Of a stretch of DNA of 64,000 nt, positions 25,764 through 34,765 are shown one piece after another. Below the pieces are notes generated by a model. That model had not been told where the DNA came from. It was given only the letters and a program-made list of their open reading frames with translations, and made no database searches. Position 1 is the stretch's first letter, and every line of letters starts with the position of its first letter. Origin of the DNA: Gaetbulibacter_A aestuarii (lineage in GTDB: Bacteria; Bacteroidota; Bacteroidia; Flavobacteriales; Flavobacteriaceae); contig NZ_BAABAY010000002.1 of NCBI RefSeq assembly GCF_039537665.1, forward strand, positions 62,001-126,000, given 5' to 3'. The position numbers and the translations under genes are program-made.

Positions 25764-27029
25764 ATGAGAACAATATTTAAACACAGTGTATTATTCGTAG
25801 CATTACTGGCAGGCGTTAGTATGTATGCTCAAGACAGGAACTTAGATAACTTCAGACCACCTAATAAAAATGGCGTGGATGTGTTTGAAGCTCCAAAGGA
25901 TAGCGTATCAACCTTTGATGGCGTAAAAGTACGCGTAGGAGGTGCATCAACACTACAATTTCAAGCCATCTCGAATTCAACTGATGGCGCACCAATTAAA
26001 GAGATAGGCAGCAACTTTAACTTAGCAACTGCCAACCTTGATCTAGATGTTGCTTTAGCTGCCGGTGTGAGAATGCATTTAAGAACTTACTTGTCATCTC
26101 GTCACCACCATGAAACCTATGTAAAAGGAGGATATTTCCAAATCGATAATTTAGATTTCATTAGTGAGGGCTTATTAAGTGATTTTATGAGTAAAACCAC
26201 TATTAAAATAGGTCATATGGAAAACAATTATGGTGATGCACATTTTAGAAGAACTGATAACGCACAAGCCATTTATAACCCATTTGTTGGCAACTTGATC
26301 ATGGATTCATTTACAACTGAAGTTGGTGCTGAGGTTCTTTACAGAACACCTAGCGGTTTCTTTGGAATGGTAGGTCTTTCAAATGGAAAATTAAATCAAA
26401 ATGTGAAAGAATCTAATGGAACAACAGGAGGGGCTGCCTTCTTAGCTAAATTAGGTTTCGATAAACAAATTGATAGCGACTTTAGATTCAGACTTACAGG
26501 ATCTTTATATAATACAGGATATGCTCAAAGTGTATATTTATACACTGCCGATAGAGCAGGAGCCAGATATTATGATGTGATGCAAGCTGCTGACGCTACT
26601 AGTGATAACTTCCGTTCTGGTCGTTTTGATCCTGGGTTTAAAAACACTATTACAGCTGTAATGATCAATCCATTCTTGAAATATGGTGGATTAGAGTTCT
26701 TTGGAACAGTGGAATTAACTTCTGGTAAAAGACAAGATGAAGTAGACAGACGTAAAACAAATCAATATGCTGGAGAACTACTTTATAGATTTGGAAACGA
26801 CGAAAACTTCTACATAGGAGGACGTTATAATACTGTAGATGCGGAATTGTTAGGCGGAACTGATGCAACTATTAACAGAGTTCAATTAGGTGCCGGTTGG
26901 TTCATGACCAAAAACATCTTAATGAAAGTAGAATATGTGAACCAGAAATACAATGATTTCCCAACAGGAGATATATTAGATGGCGGTCAGTTTGACGGGT
27001 TTACCGCTGAGGCCGTGATAAGTTTCTAA
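25764..27029 (+). CDS. Porin-like outer membrane beta-barrel protein
   Basis: 421 aa, signal peptide ending S-M-Y-A-Q. The mature protein has many amphipathic strands with aromatic girdles and ends in G-F-T-A-E-A-V-I-S-F, a typical barrel C-terminus with terminal Phe. Early segment G-V-K-V-R-V-G-G-A-S-T-L-Q-F-Q-A and R-M-H-L-R-T-Y-L-S-S-R-H-H-H fit a large outer-membrane channel. Substrate unknown. Co-transcribed with the upstream YceI gene and closed by a very strong terminator. Pairing with a YceI lipid-carrier protein hints at traffic of a hydrophobic compound, which is inference. Confidence 0.72.
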   Translation: MRTIFKHSVLFVALLAGVSMYAQDRNLDNFRPPNKNGVDVFEAPKDSVSTFDGVKVRVGGASTLQFQAISNSTDGAPIKEIGSNFNLATANLDLDVALAAGVRMHLRTYLSSRHHHETYVKGGYFQIDNLDFISEGLLSDFMSKTTIKIGHMENNYGDAHFRRTDNAQAIYNPFVGNLIMDSFTTEVGAEVLYRTPSGFFGMVGLSNGKLNQNVKESNGTTGGAAFLAKLGFDKQIDSDFRFRLTGSLYNTGYAQSVYLYTADRAGARYYDVMQAADATSDNFRSGRFDPGFKNTITAVMINPFLKYGGLEFFGTVELTSGKRQDEVDRRKTNQYAGELLYRFGNDENFYIGGRYNTVDAELLGGTDATINRVQLGAGWFMTKNILMKVEYVNQKYNDFPTGDILDGGQFDGFTAEAVISF

Positions 27030-27047
27030 AAATTTAGCCCATGATGA

Positions 27048-27098
27048 AACAAGTCTCTGTAAATTCTAAATTTAGAATGAGTATTACAGAGGCTTGTT
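27048..27098 (+). terminator. Strong terminator of the YceI-porin operon
   Basis: A 15-bp stem (AACAAGTCTCTGTAA / TTACAGAGGCTTGTT, one G-T wobble on RNA) followed by more than ten T. Its loop contains a perfect 16-base palindrome (ATTCTAAATTTAGAAT, 27063-27078), which gives a two-tier hairpin. Confidence 0.88.
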
Positions 27099-27121
27099 TT
27101 TTTTTTTAATACCTTAAGACC

Positions 27122-27700
27122 ATGAAACGGTTTGTAATTTTAATTTTGGTTTTTTGTGTTTTCGGATTCTCATCGGATTACATCAAACGTACCCGAGTTT
27201 ATGTTGCGCCCGAAAGTCAATTGGTCATTAAAGGGAAAACCAACATCAACCGGTTCAGTTGTGAGTTTGATGCCACCAATTTAAAAAATCCTATTCCGGT
27301 TTATTTTCAAAATGAGAACGGTAAAATGGTGTTTCAGGAAACCCATTTAGTTTTAAATACCCGTTGTTTCGATTGTGGTAATAAACATATGAATGATGAT
27401 TTTTACGATTTACTTCACGCCGATACTTATCCTGAGATCGTATTGAATCTTCGGTCCGTTTCTTTGGATACCAATACTTCTAACACCGTAAATGCCATTG
27501 TTGATATTCATATTTCCGGAGTAATGAATTCTTATAAGATTCCTTTAAAAATTGATCAACAGGATAAAATGGTGGTAACCGGTACTTTGGAGTTAAATAT
27601 TAACGATTTTAATATTGAAGCGCCAAGAAAAGCTTTAGGTCTTATTGTGGTGAGTGAATTTATTAAAATTGATCTGCACTTGAATATAGCCGAAGTCTAA
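27122..27700 (+). CDS. YceI-like secreted protein
   Basis: 192 aa with an N-terminal signal (I-L-I-L-V-F-C-V-F-G-F-S-S). YceI-like features: I-K-G-K-T-N-I-N-R-F, H-M-N-D-D-F-Y-D-L-L-H-A-D-T-Y-P-E-I, D-I-H-I-S-G-V-M-N-S-Y. It is more divergent than the YceI protein at 25.1 kb and has three Cys (F-S-C, T-R-C-F-D-C) absent from the other. It lies downstream of the operon terminator, so it probably has separate transcription or read-through. Periplasmic lipid binding is likely. Confidence 0.75.
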   Translation: MKRFVILILVFCVFGFSSDYIKRTRVYVAPESQLVIKGKTNINRFSCEFDATNLKNPIPVYFQNENGKMVFQETHLVLNTRCFDCGNKHMNDDFYDLLHADTYPEIVLNLRSVSLDTNTSNTVNAIVDIHISGVMNSYKIPLKIDQQDKMVVTGTLELNINDFNIEAPRKALGLIVVSEFIKIDLHLNIAEV

Positions 27701-27709
27701 ATAATAACT

Positions 27710-30400
27710 TTAGTTTTTCAGAGTAAAGTGATCCATGGTAACTATTTGATGATCTTCTTTATCCGTTAATATTACTTTAAACCAGTAGTCATTTGTTTCC
27801 AGTTTCTTTCCTTTAAAAGTACCATCCCAGCCCATGGGGTTAGAAATTAAATCCATGCGATGTAAAAGCTTTCCAAACCTGTCGTAAATAAATATTTCAG
27901 CACCGTTATAGAATTCATAAGAAATACCTTTCACTTTCCAAATGTCATTGATACCATCATTATTTGGAGTGAAGTATCTCGGGTAACCAACAAATGCTAT
28001 ATTTTTAGAAATAGGTGCTTCGCAGTTGTAAATATCCCTTACATAAACCGTGTATAAACCAGGTTCTACCTGCTGAAAAATATGTGTTTTCCCCGATCCT
28101 ACATAGGTCGTGCCATCCAAAGAATATTGGTAAGTACTTCTGCCATTTACGGCAATAATAACCTGGTTGTTTTCTACTTTTAGTTCCTGAAAAACAAGAA
28201 TCGGTGGTTCTTTAATAATAAATTTTACGGTTCTACTGCAAACCAGATTATTCTCCGTTTTTAAAACACTTACAGAATATTTTCCTGGGTTAGCTAATGA
28301 AATATTTTGTGCTGTAGAAATAATGTTGTCATTTTCATCGCGCCATTCCCAGGCTTCATTTGTAGCTCCTCCATTTAAATTAATTCCTGAGGAGGCATTC
28401 GAATAACATAATGTGTAGCTTTCTTCAACATTTAGGGTTAAACCGGAATTTACCGTGGCCTCAAAACGCCCTATTCCGGCACAATCATTATTTTGATTTT
28501 CAATGCGAAACCAAAGTTCCGTAGAAACCGATTTATAAAATAAGGGTAAGGTGTTAGTTTTTGTTTGCGCGTCTTTTTGACTTGGATAAAAAATAACTTT
28601 TGTACTGCTCGGCAGGTTTTGACTCGCTCTGATCTCAAGTTCTTTTGTAGCCATATCGAAACTCCCAATCCCATTATTAGGAATAGCGTCGGATTCGTCG
28701 CAGGTATAAATGGGCGTTTCTTCTATAACATTTCCGTTTAGGGTTTCAAGAAAAAAATTAGTAATGGTATCACAGCCTTCCACGGTTACAATTCTGGCAA
28801 AAAGCTCTTCAGTTGTGCCGTCATTTTGATAAGCTTCCGGGTTCTGAATGATGTTCGAATTATCCTGCGCATCGCTTAGGGTATGGTAAAAGAAATAGGT
28901 GTAATCTTTTTTATAATTTTTGATTTTGGTCGAAATATCCGTTAGATTAAAAAATGAGTCATCATTCAAATTCGTGCCGCACTGCGTTAATGTCTCGCCG
29001 GGATCAATAATTGGATTTTCATAAACCTTAATGTTCTTTTCCAGGTAATAGGGTTTGCCATTATACATTATGGTGGCTTTAACTACGTAATTTCCACTTG
29101 AATTAAAGGCGTGAGAAGGCATAAGGTCCGTTGAAGTTGCATTGTCACCAAAATCCCAGGATATGGCATCTACCGGCATATACGATTCGGTTTCAAAAGG
29201 GGTAGGATCACCCACACAAGTATTCTCAGCAATAATTCTATTTTGAAAATAGGAACTGATAAAAATAGGTAAACCTTTAAAAGATCCGTTGGGACTCAAA
29301 TTTACAGATTGATAAACAAATTTTGAGTCCTCAAATTCATTTTCAGGTTCCTCGATTACTCCTAAATAATCTGCTGATAATTGAGGGTTTTTTGGATCAA
29401 AATTAGCCACATAGATTTTGTTATCTACTGCCAGTTGCAGATCTCCGAAAAAGTAATCTGAAGACGATGCAATAATAATCCTTTCATTAAGTGGATCATT
29501 GCTAAACATGTGGTATTTATATAAATAACTACTGGATGAAATGTGTCCGGTAAAATAGAGAATTCTGGAATCTGCAGAAAATTCTACACCGTATGGATAA
29601 ACTTCAACAAAAGGAATATTAGGGCTAACGATTCTATCTTCTGTAATTGAAGTATTGGCTATATTAAAGTTGTATAATATAATTTGGGCACCATCATAAT
29701 TTGCCAGGGCTATTTTTGTTCCATCAGGGGAGATTTTCATAGCGCCTTTCGATGATTTTATTGGGGTTACCTTGGATTTTACGGGAATGTTATTTACACC
29801 GTTGCTATCTACGGTATAGATGAAAAAGGTGTCTCGAGGGTCTCCAGAGCTGTTTTCACTTCCAAACGTTATAACCTTAATAGATTCCGTTGCAATATCA
29901 TGTATCGCTGTGAGTCTTTCTGTGGTTGTGTTTAAAAGGCGTCTGTTTTTTATGGTTAGTGAACCCAGTGGAAACTGATTGGAAAATGTAACTTCTGAAT
30001 AGAAAAGTCCTGATGTTACCAAAGGATTCGTGGCACTATTTTCTCTGGTTAAAAAAATATAATAGGTGTTGGGATCGTTCGGTTTTGGAATAATGATCGA
30101 GGTTTGAGAATTATTTATATCGGCAGCTAGATTGTCGCCTTTATCCATAATTTCGTGATTTTTATTCCAAACTGTTTGGCCGTTCGTGTAAAATAAAAGA
30201 TTCCCCTGGTCGTCTGAGATGGAGGAGCACCCGGCTGGAGTAGACATAGCCCCATTATTTAAAACGGTAACTCTAGGGTTTAAAGCGCTAAAATTCAATC
30301 CGGCGTAATCGCCAAAATACCAATTGATCGTTTCATTTTGTGATAAAACAATAGAAGAGGTAAAAAACGAAATAATTATTAGTAATCGTTTTATGAACAT
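27710..30400 (-). CDS. Large secreted PKD protein, type IX secretion client (type B sorting domain)
   Basis: 896 aa, signal peptide ending S-I-V-L-S-Q. The N-terminal 380 residues are repeat-like and may form a propeller (W-Y-F-G-D-Y-A-G-L-N-F, D-D-Q-G-N-L-L-F-Y-T-N-G). A PKD domain follows (A-I-S-W-D-F-G-D-N-A-T-S-T), then Ig-like repeats. The last 90 residues are the gliding-motility-associated type B sorting domain: Y-P-R-Y-F-T-P-N-N-D-G-I-N-D-I-W, I-Y-D-R-F-G-K-L-L, W-D-G-T-F-K-G and D-Y-W-F-K-V. It is exported by T9SS and held on the cell surface. Probably adhesin-like. Confidence 0.9.
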   Translation of the reverse strand: MFIKRLLIIISFFTSSIVLSQNETINWYFGDYAGLNFSALNPRVTVLNNGAMSTPAGCSSISDDQGNLLFYTNGQTVWNKNHEIMDKGDNLAADINNSQTSIIIPKPNDPNTYYIFLTRENSATNPLVTSGLFYSEVTFSNQFPLGSLTIKNRRLLNTTTERLTAIHDIATESIKVITFGSENSSGDPRDTFFIYTVDSNGVNNIPVKSKVTPIKSSKGAMKISPDGTKIALANYDGAQIILYNFNIANTSITEDRIVSPNIPFVEVYPYGVEFSADSRILYFTGHISSSSYLYKYHMFSNDPLNERIIIASSSDYFFGDLQLAVDNKIYVANFDPKNPQLSADYLGVIEEPENEFEDSKFVYQSVNLSPNGSFKGLPIFISSYFQNRIIAENTCVGDPTPFETESYMPVDAISWDFGDNATSTDLMPSHAFNSSGNYVVKATIMYNGKPYYLEKNIKVYENPIIDPGETLTQCGTNLNDDSFFNLTDISTKIKNYKKDYTYFFYHTLSDAQDNSNIIQNPEAYQNDGTTEELFARIVTVEGCDTITNFFLETLNGNVIEETPIYTCDESDAIPNNGIGSFDMATKELEIRASQNLPSSTKVIFYPSQKDAQTKTNTLPLFYKSVSTELWFRIENQNNDCAGIGRFEATVNSGLTLNVEESYTLCYSNASSGINLNGGATNEAWEWRDENDNIISTAQNISLANPGKYSVSVLKTENNLVCSRTVKFIIKEPPILVFQELKVENNQVIIAVNGRSTYQYSLDGTTYVGSGKTHIFQQVEPGLYTVYVRDIYNCEAPISKNIAFVGYPRYFTPNNDGINDIWKVKGISYEFYNGAEIFIYDRFGKLLHRMDLISNPMGWDGTFKGKKLETNDYWFKVILTDKEDHQIVTMDHFTLKN

Positions 30401-30527
30401 AAATTGAACTTAGCGTTTTTTTTGGTGAAAATAATATTAAAATATTGAAAACTATTTAATATTGGACGATCAATCAATAAACTTGATAAGTGGTATTTTA
30501 GAATTCAAATTATAAATTGTTGTAAAT

Positions 30528-30559
30528 AAAAAAGTTACCGCGTTAACGGTAACTTTTTT
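30528..30559 (-). terminator. Terminator downstream of the aminotransferase gene
   Basis: Perfect 13-bp stem AAAAAAGTTACCG / CGGTAACTTTTTT, loop CGTTAA. Symmetrical A/T tracts let it work on either strand; the gene it closes is on the minus strand. Confidence 0.85.
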
Positions 30560-30579
30560 AAATTATAAGTTTCTTCAGT

Positions 30580-31764
30580 CTAACTTAAAGCAGCCTTAAT
30601 TCGTTTTAAGGCCTCCACAATTTGTTCTTTGGATGCTGCGTAGGAAATGCGAATGCAATCCGGGTTTCCAAAGGCTTCACCTGTTACGGTAGCCACTAAG
30701 GCTTCTTCTAAAAGATATAACGAAAAGTCTGTGGCATTATTTATAGTTTTTCCTCGAAGTATTTTTCCAAAATAATAAGAAACGTTCGGGAAAACATAAA
30801 AGGCACCCTCCGGAGTATTAGATTTAAATCCTTCGATATCGTTTAAAAGATCTAAAATAAGATCACGACGCGCTTTAAACTGATCGACCATATATTGCAC
30901 ACGAGATGGTGGCTCTATTAAAGCTGTAATTGTAGCACGTTGGGCGATACAATTAGCCCCACTGGTAATTTGTCCCTGGAGTTTATTGCAGGCTCTTGCT
31001 ATTTTTTCAGGTCCGCCTATATAACCAATACGCCAACCCGTCATCGCAAAAGCTTTGGATACACCATTTACGGTAATCGTTCTATCGTACATATCATCGA
31101 ATTGCGCCATACTTGCATGACCGCCAACATAATTGATATGTTCGTAAATTTCATCGGAAACAACGTATATATTTGGGTGTTTTACTAAAACATCGGCTAA
31201 AGCACGAAGTTCTGCCTCACTGTAAATTGATCCACTTGGATTACAGGGAGAGCTATACCAGATCATTTTTGTTTTAGGGGTAATGGCAGCTTCGAGCTGC
31301 TCCGGGGTCATTTTAAAATCATTATCAATACTCGTTTGAACTTCAACCGGAGTACCTTCAAATAATTTTACAATATCCGCATAACTAACCCAATAGGGGC
31401 ATGGTAGAATAACCTCGTCACCGGGATTGAGCATCACCCCGGCAATATTGGCCAAACTTTGTTTTGCGCCTGTAGATACCACAATTTGATTTGGCGTGTA
31501 GTTCAGATTATTATCCCGTTTGAATTTCGTGATTATGGCTTCTTTTAACTCGCCATAACCGTCAACCGGGGAATATGAATTGTAATTCTCGTTAATGGCT
31601 TCAATAGCGGCATCTTTTATGTAATCCGGGGTATTAAAGTCGGGTTCACCCAAACTTAGTCCGATAATGTCTTTGCCTTCTCCTCTGAGTTCTCGAGCCT
31701 TGGCCGCCATCGCTAGAGTCGCCGATGTAGCCATATTTAAAATGCGTTCTGAGAGTAAATTCAT
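30580..31764 (-). CDS. Pyridoxal-phosphate aminotransferase (aspartate aminotransferase type)
   Basis: 394 aa, fold-type I class I/II aminotransferase, closest to the prokaryotic aspartate aminotransferase (Ib) type. Seen: R-I-L-N-M-A-T-S-A-T, S-L-G-E-P-D-F-N-T-P, Y-S-P-V-D-G, cofactor-binding N in C-N-P-S-G-S, D-E-I-Y-E-H and the Schiff-base Lys in V-S-K-A-F-A-M-T-G-W-R-I-G-Y (about residue 235), and the substrate Arg R-I-S-Y-A. Converts aspartate plus 2-oxoglutarate to oxaloacetate plus glutamate; related specificities are possible. It starts 19 bases after the desaturase gene on the same strand, so a joint transcript is likely. Confidence 0.93.
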   Translation of the reverse strand: MNLLSERILNMATSATLAMAAKARELRGEGKDIIGLSLGEPDFNTPDYIKDAAIEAINENYNSYSPVDGYGELKEAIITKFKRDNNLNYTPNQIVVSTGAKQSLANIAGVMLNPGDEVILPCPYWVSYADIVKLFEGTPVEVQTSIDNDFKMTPEQLEAAITPKTKMIWYSSPCNPSGSIYSEAELRALADVLVKHPNIYVVSDEIYEHINYVGGHASMAQFDDMYDRTITVNGVSKAFAMTGWRIGYIGGPEKIARACNKLQGQITSGANCIAQRATITALIEPPSRVQYMVDQFKARRDLILDLLNDIEGFKSNTPEGAFYVFPNVSYYFGKILRGKTINNATDFSLYLLEEALVATVTGEAFGNPDCIRISYAASKEQIVEALKRIKAALS

Positions 31765-31783
31765 TTAGTTAAAAGTCATCAAT

Positions 31784-32884
31784 TTAAACTTGCAAAGCCG
31801 GTTTCATACCCATTTCTCTTAAGTGTTTAAAATGGGCAATAATAGCTTTACGTGTTGTTTTATATTCGTTGTAAGGTAGATTGAACTCTTTAGCTGTTTC
31901 ACGGACAATTTTTGATATTTTGTTGTAGTGAATGTGGCTAATGTGTGGGAATATATGGTGTTCAACCTGATGATTAAGACCACCTGTAAACCAATTTACA
32001 ATTCTATTTTTTGTGCCAAAATTAATGGTTGTATGCAATTGATGTACCGCCCAGGTATTTTTCATGGTACCATCTTTTTCCGGTAAAGGCATTTCAGCAT
32101 CTTCCATAACATGGGCTAATTGAAATACAACACTTAGGATTAATCCGGCGGTGTAATGCATTATAAAAAAGCCTAAAAGGATTTTCCACCAGGCAAGATC
32201 TAAAAACAGGATTGGAATAAGGATCCATACGCTGAGATAAATAATTTTTGAGATCACTAATTTACTCCAGTTCCAAACAGGATTTGGAAATTTTCCATAA
32301 GAGAGTTTACGCTTCATGTAACGTCTCATTTGTTGGAAATCAGTAGTGATGGCCCAATTAATTGTTAATAATCCGTAGAGTAAAATGGAGTAGTAGTGTT
32401 GAAATTTATGATACCATTTCCACTCGGAATGATCTGTAAATCGTAAAATACGTCCGGCATCAAGGTCTTCATCATGGCCGTGAATGTTGGTATAAGTGTG
32501 GTGAAGTACGTTGTGTTGTACTTTCCAGTTGTATACATTTCCTGCCAAAATGTAAATACTACTTCCCATTAATCGGTTTATCCATTCTTTATTTGAGAAT
32601 GAACCGTGGTTCCCATCATGCATTACATTCATGCCAACACCTGCCATTCCGATGCCCATAACTATGGTAAGCAAAAGTTGCGCCCAGCCGGGGATCTCTA
32701 AAGTTAAAATTAAAAAATAAGGTGTTAAGAAAATGGAGAACATTACGATGGTTTTAAGCCAAAGTTTCCAATTACCGGTACGTTTTATTTGATTTTCCTT
32801 GAAGTAGGAATTCACACGTTTATTCAGGGTTCTAAAAAATTTAGCAGAATCTGTTCTTGAAAATGAAACTGTTTGTTTTGTCAT
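31784..32884 (-). CDS. Membrane fatty acid desaturase (front-end type)
   Basis: 366 aa, four or more membrane helices and three histidine boxes that bind the di-iron centre: H-D-G-N-H (residues 89-93), H-N-V-L-H-H (124-129) and Q-V-E-H-H (306-310). The Gln at the start of the third box is typical of front-end/linoleoyl-type desaturases. No fused cytochrome b5 domain, so electrons must come from a separate donor. It introduces a double bond in membrane acyl chains, useful for cold adaptation. Followed by the aminotransferase gene. Regiospecificity cannot be told. Confidence 0.92.
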   Translation of the reverse strand: MTKQTVSFSRTDSAKFFRTLNKRVNSYFKENQIKRTGNWKLWLKTIVMFSIFLTPYFLILTLEIPGWAQLLLTIVMGIGMAGVGMNVMHDGNHGSFSNKEWINRLMGSSIYILAGNVYNWKVQHNVLHHTYTNIHGHDEDLDAGRILRFTDHSEWKWYHKFQHYYSILLYGLLTINWAITTDFQQMRRYMKRKLSYGKFPNPVWNWSKLVISKIIYLSVWILIPILFLDLAWWKILLGFFIMHYTAGLILSVVFQLAHVMEDAEMPLPEKDGTMKNTWAVHQLHTTINFGTKNRIVNWFTGGLNHQVEHHIFPHISHIHYNKISKIVRETAKEFNLPYNEYKTTRKAIIAHFKHLREMGMKPALQV

Positions 32885-33024
32885 GCTATTAAATTAAATG
32901 TGATATTTAGATGGTTGGTATATCATATCTATGGCAAATATAAATATAAACCAAGTGAACTAATAACGTTTTGATGTAAAATAATGTATTTAAAAACTAT
33001 ATTTTTGTTGAAAATTTAACAGGA

Positions 33025-33654
33025 ATGGACCTAATTCTAAAATATTTTCCTAATCTAACTGACGAACAAATCAAGCAATTCAAGGCTTTAGAGGACTTAT
33101 ATCAAGACTGGAATCTGAAGATCAATGTCGTATCACGAAAGGATATTGATGAATTGTATTTACGTCATGTTTTACATTCTCTTGGCATTGCTAAGGTTAT
33201 TGAGTTTAAAGCTGGGACTCGTATTTTAGATGTTGGAACCGGTGGCGGATTTCCCGGAATTCCCCTGGCTATTTTGTTTCCAGATTGTAATTTTCATCTG
33301 GTAGATAGTATTGCTAAAAAACTTAAAGTAGTGGATGAGGTGGTTGCCGGTTTAGGTCTCTGTAATGTTAAAACCACCCATAGTCGTGTGGAAGATATCG
33401 AGGGGCAATATGATTTTATTGTGAGTAGAGCAGTGGCTTACATGCCTACTTTTGTGCATTGGGTAAAAGGTAAAATAGCTAAAAATCAGAATAACAATCT
33501 CAAAAATGGTATCTTATACCTTAAGGGCGGTGATCTCAGTGAAGAACTCCAAACCTATGAAACCGCTAAGGTTTACGAGTTAAGTTCTTTTTTTAATGAA
33601 CCCTTCTTTGAAACCAAAAAAGTGGTGCATTTACCGCTAAAGTCCAGGGGTTAA
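33025..33654 (+). CDS. rsmG: 16S rRNA (guanine-527-N7)-methyltransferase
   Basis: 209 aa. AdoMet-dependent methylation of G527 in 16S rRNA. Seen: W-N-L-K-I-N-V-V-S-R-K, H-V-L-H-S-L, the AdoMet loop D-V-G-T-G-G-G-F-P-G-I-P-L-A, and V-S-R-A-V-A-Y in place of the common S-R-A. Upstream TATTTTTG at 33000-33007 is a full -7 match. Its stop overlaps the stop of the convergent TPR gene by 4 bases. Confidence 0.95.
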   Translation: MDLILKYFPNLTDEQIKQFKALEDLYQDWNLKINVVSRKDIDELYLRHVLHSLGIAKVIEFKAGTRILDVGTGGGFPGIPLAILFPDCNFHLVDSIAKKLKVVDEVVAGLGLCNVKTTHSRVEDIEGQYDFIVSRAVAYMPTFVHWVKGKIAKNQNNNLKNGILYLKGGDLSEELQTYETAKVYELSSFFNEPFFETKKVVHLPLKSRG

Positions 33655-34607
33655 AGTCCTTGTAATTCCCGTAGTTTATTTACAAAAAAGTAATATTGAT
33701 TTTGGTACCAAAAGGTGCTTGCATAAGCTTCAGGATCATCTGTGGAAATGCCGAGAACCTCTTTAGCTTTTTCAAAGTTAAGTTTTGCTAAATTCGTATT
33801 TCCCAATCGGAGATACGCTAAGGATAAACCCAATAAGGCGTCGAAATCATTAGGATCGAAACTCAGTGCCTTTTGAAAATCACCGGCAGCGTCATCAAAA
33901 CCTCCAAGCATCAGCGCAGCGGTGCCGCGGTAAAAGTAGCCAAACGGATTATTTTTATCCAAACTAATGGCTTTGTTAAAATCAATGTAGGCTTCCTTGT
34001 AATAGTTAATGCCTAAAAATAGTTGTCCTCTGTTCATGTAGGCTTCGGGAGTACCAAAAACAAATACGGCTACGGTGTAATCTTCAATGGCCTTTTTATA
34101 GTCTTCCAAAGCCTCATAAGCCGAAGCTCTCAGGGTATAGACCTTAGGATAATAGGAGTTTAATTCAATTACTTTTGTGTAATCTTTTATGGCTTCCTGA
34201 TAGTCTCCCAGGTCAAATTTCACGCAGGCCAAACTGAATAGGGCATCCACAAAACCGGGATCGAGTTCATAGGCTTTTTGGTAGTCTTCTTTAGCGCCTT
34301 CAAATTCCTTTAAACTGTATCGTAAATTACCTCGATTAAAATAGGTGTCAGGATCTGGTTTGATCAGAATTATTTTGGAATAATCTACGATAGCTCCGGA
34401 AATATCACCCTGCTCAGTTTTAGCCAAAGCTCTATAGAACAAAGCGTCTAAATTTTCAGGTTCTAATTCAAGAGCCTGAGAATATAATTCTATTTTGGTA
34501 TCGACATTGTCAGCTCGATCTGCCTGACGCATCAATTTTTTAGCCTGTCCGAAAACTGACATACCTGTAATCAGGCATAAACAAAGCATTAATTTTTTCC
34601 AATTCAT
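33651..34607 (-). CDS. TPR-repeat periplasmic or membrane protein
   Basis: 318 aa from the Met of M-N-W-K-K-L-M-L-C, which gives a clean signal peptide (G-M-S-V-F-G-Q). An upstream in-frame ATG would prefix ten residues and is less likely. About seven tetratricopeptide repeats follow, with the canonical A-L-F-Y-R-A-L-A-K, Y-F-N-R-G-N-L-R and G-Y-F-Y-R-G-T-A-A patterns; consecutive repeats have D-Y-x-K-A/V-I between them. TPR arrays are protein-interaction scaffolds; no enzyme domain is seen. Isolated between rsmG and pruA. Confidence 0.85.
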   Translation of the reverse strand: MNWKKLMLCLCLITGMSVFGQAKKLMRQADRADNVDTKIELYSQALELEPENLDALFYRALAKTEQGDISGAIVDYSKIILIKPDPDTYFNRGNLRYSLKEFEGAKEDYQKAYELDPGFVDALFSLACVKFDLGDYQEAIKDYTKVIELNSYYPKVYTLRASAYEALEDYKKAIEDYTVAVFVFGTPEAYMNRGQLFLGINYYKEAYIDFNKAISLDKNNPFGYFYRGTAALMLGGFDDAAGDFQKALSFDPNDFDALLGLSLAYLRLGNTNLAKLNFEKAKEVLGISTDDPEAYASTFWYQNQYYFFVNKLRELQGL

Positions 34608-34712
34608 ATGTATTGGGGAACTAAGTGGTTGTGTCATTAAAGTTAGAATAATTTTTTTATGATGTACAAAAAATATGCCATTAAAAATACGATAAAACCA
34701 GAGGTTTATATG

Positions 34713-34742
34713 AAAAAAACCACCTTTAAAAGGTGGTTTTTT
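34713..34742 (-). terminator. Terminator downstream of pruA
   Basis: Perfect stem AAAAAACCACCTTT / AAAGGTGGTTTTTT with a 2-base centre, giving a 4-base functional loop. It lies 24 bases past the pruA stop on the minus strand. Confidence 0.85.
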
Positions 34743-34765
34743 ATTTCAAAAACAGCTGTTTTATT

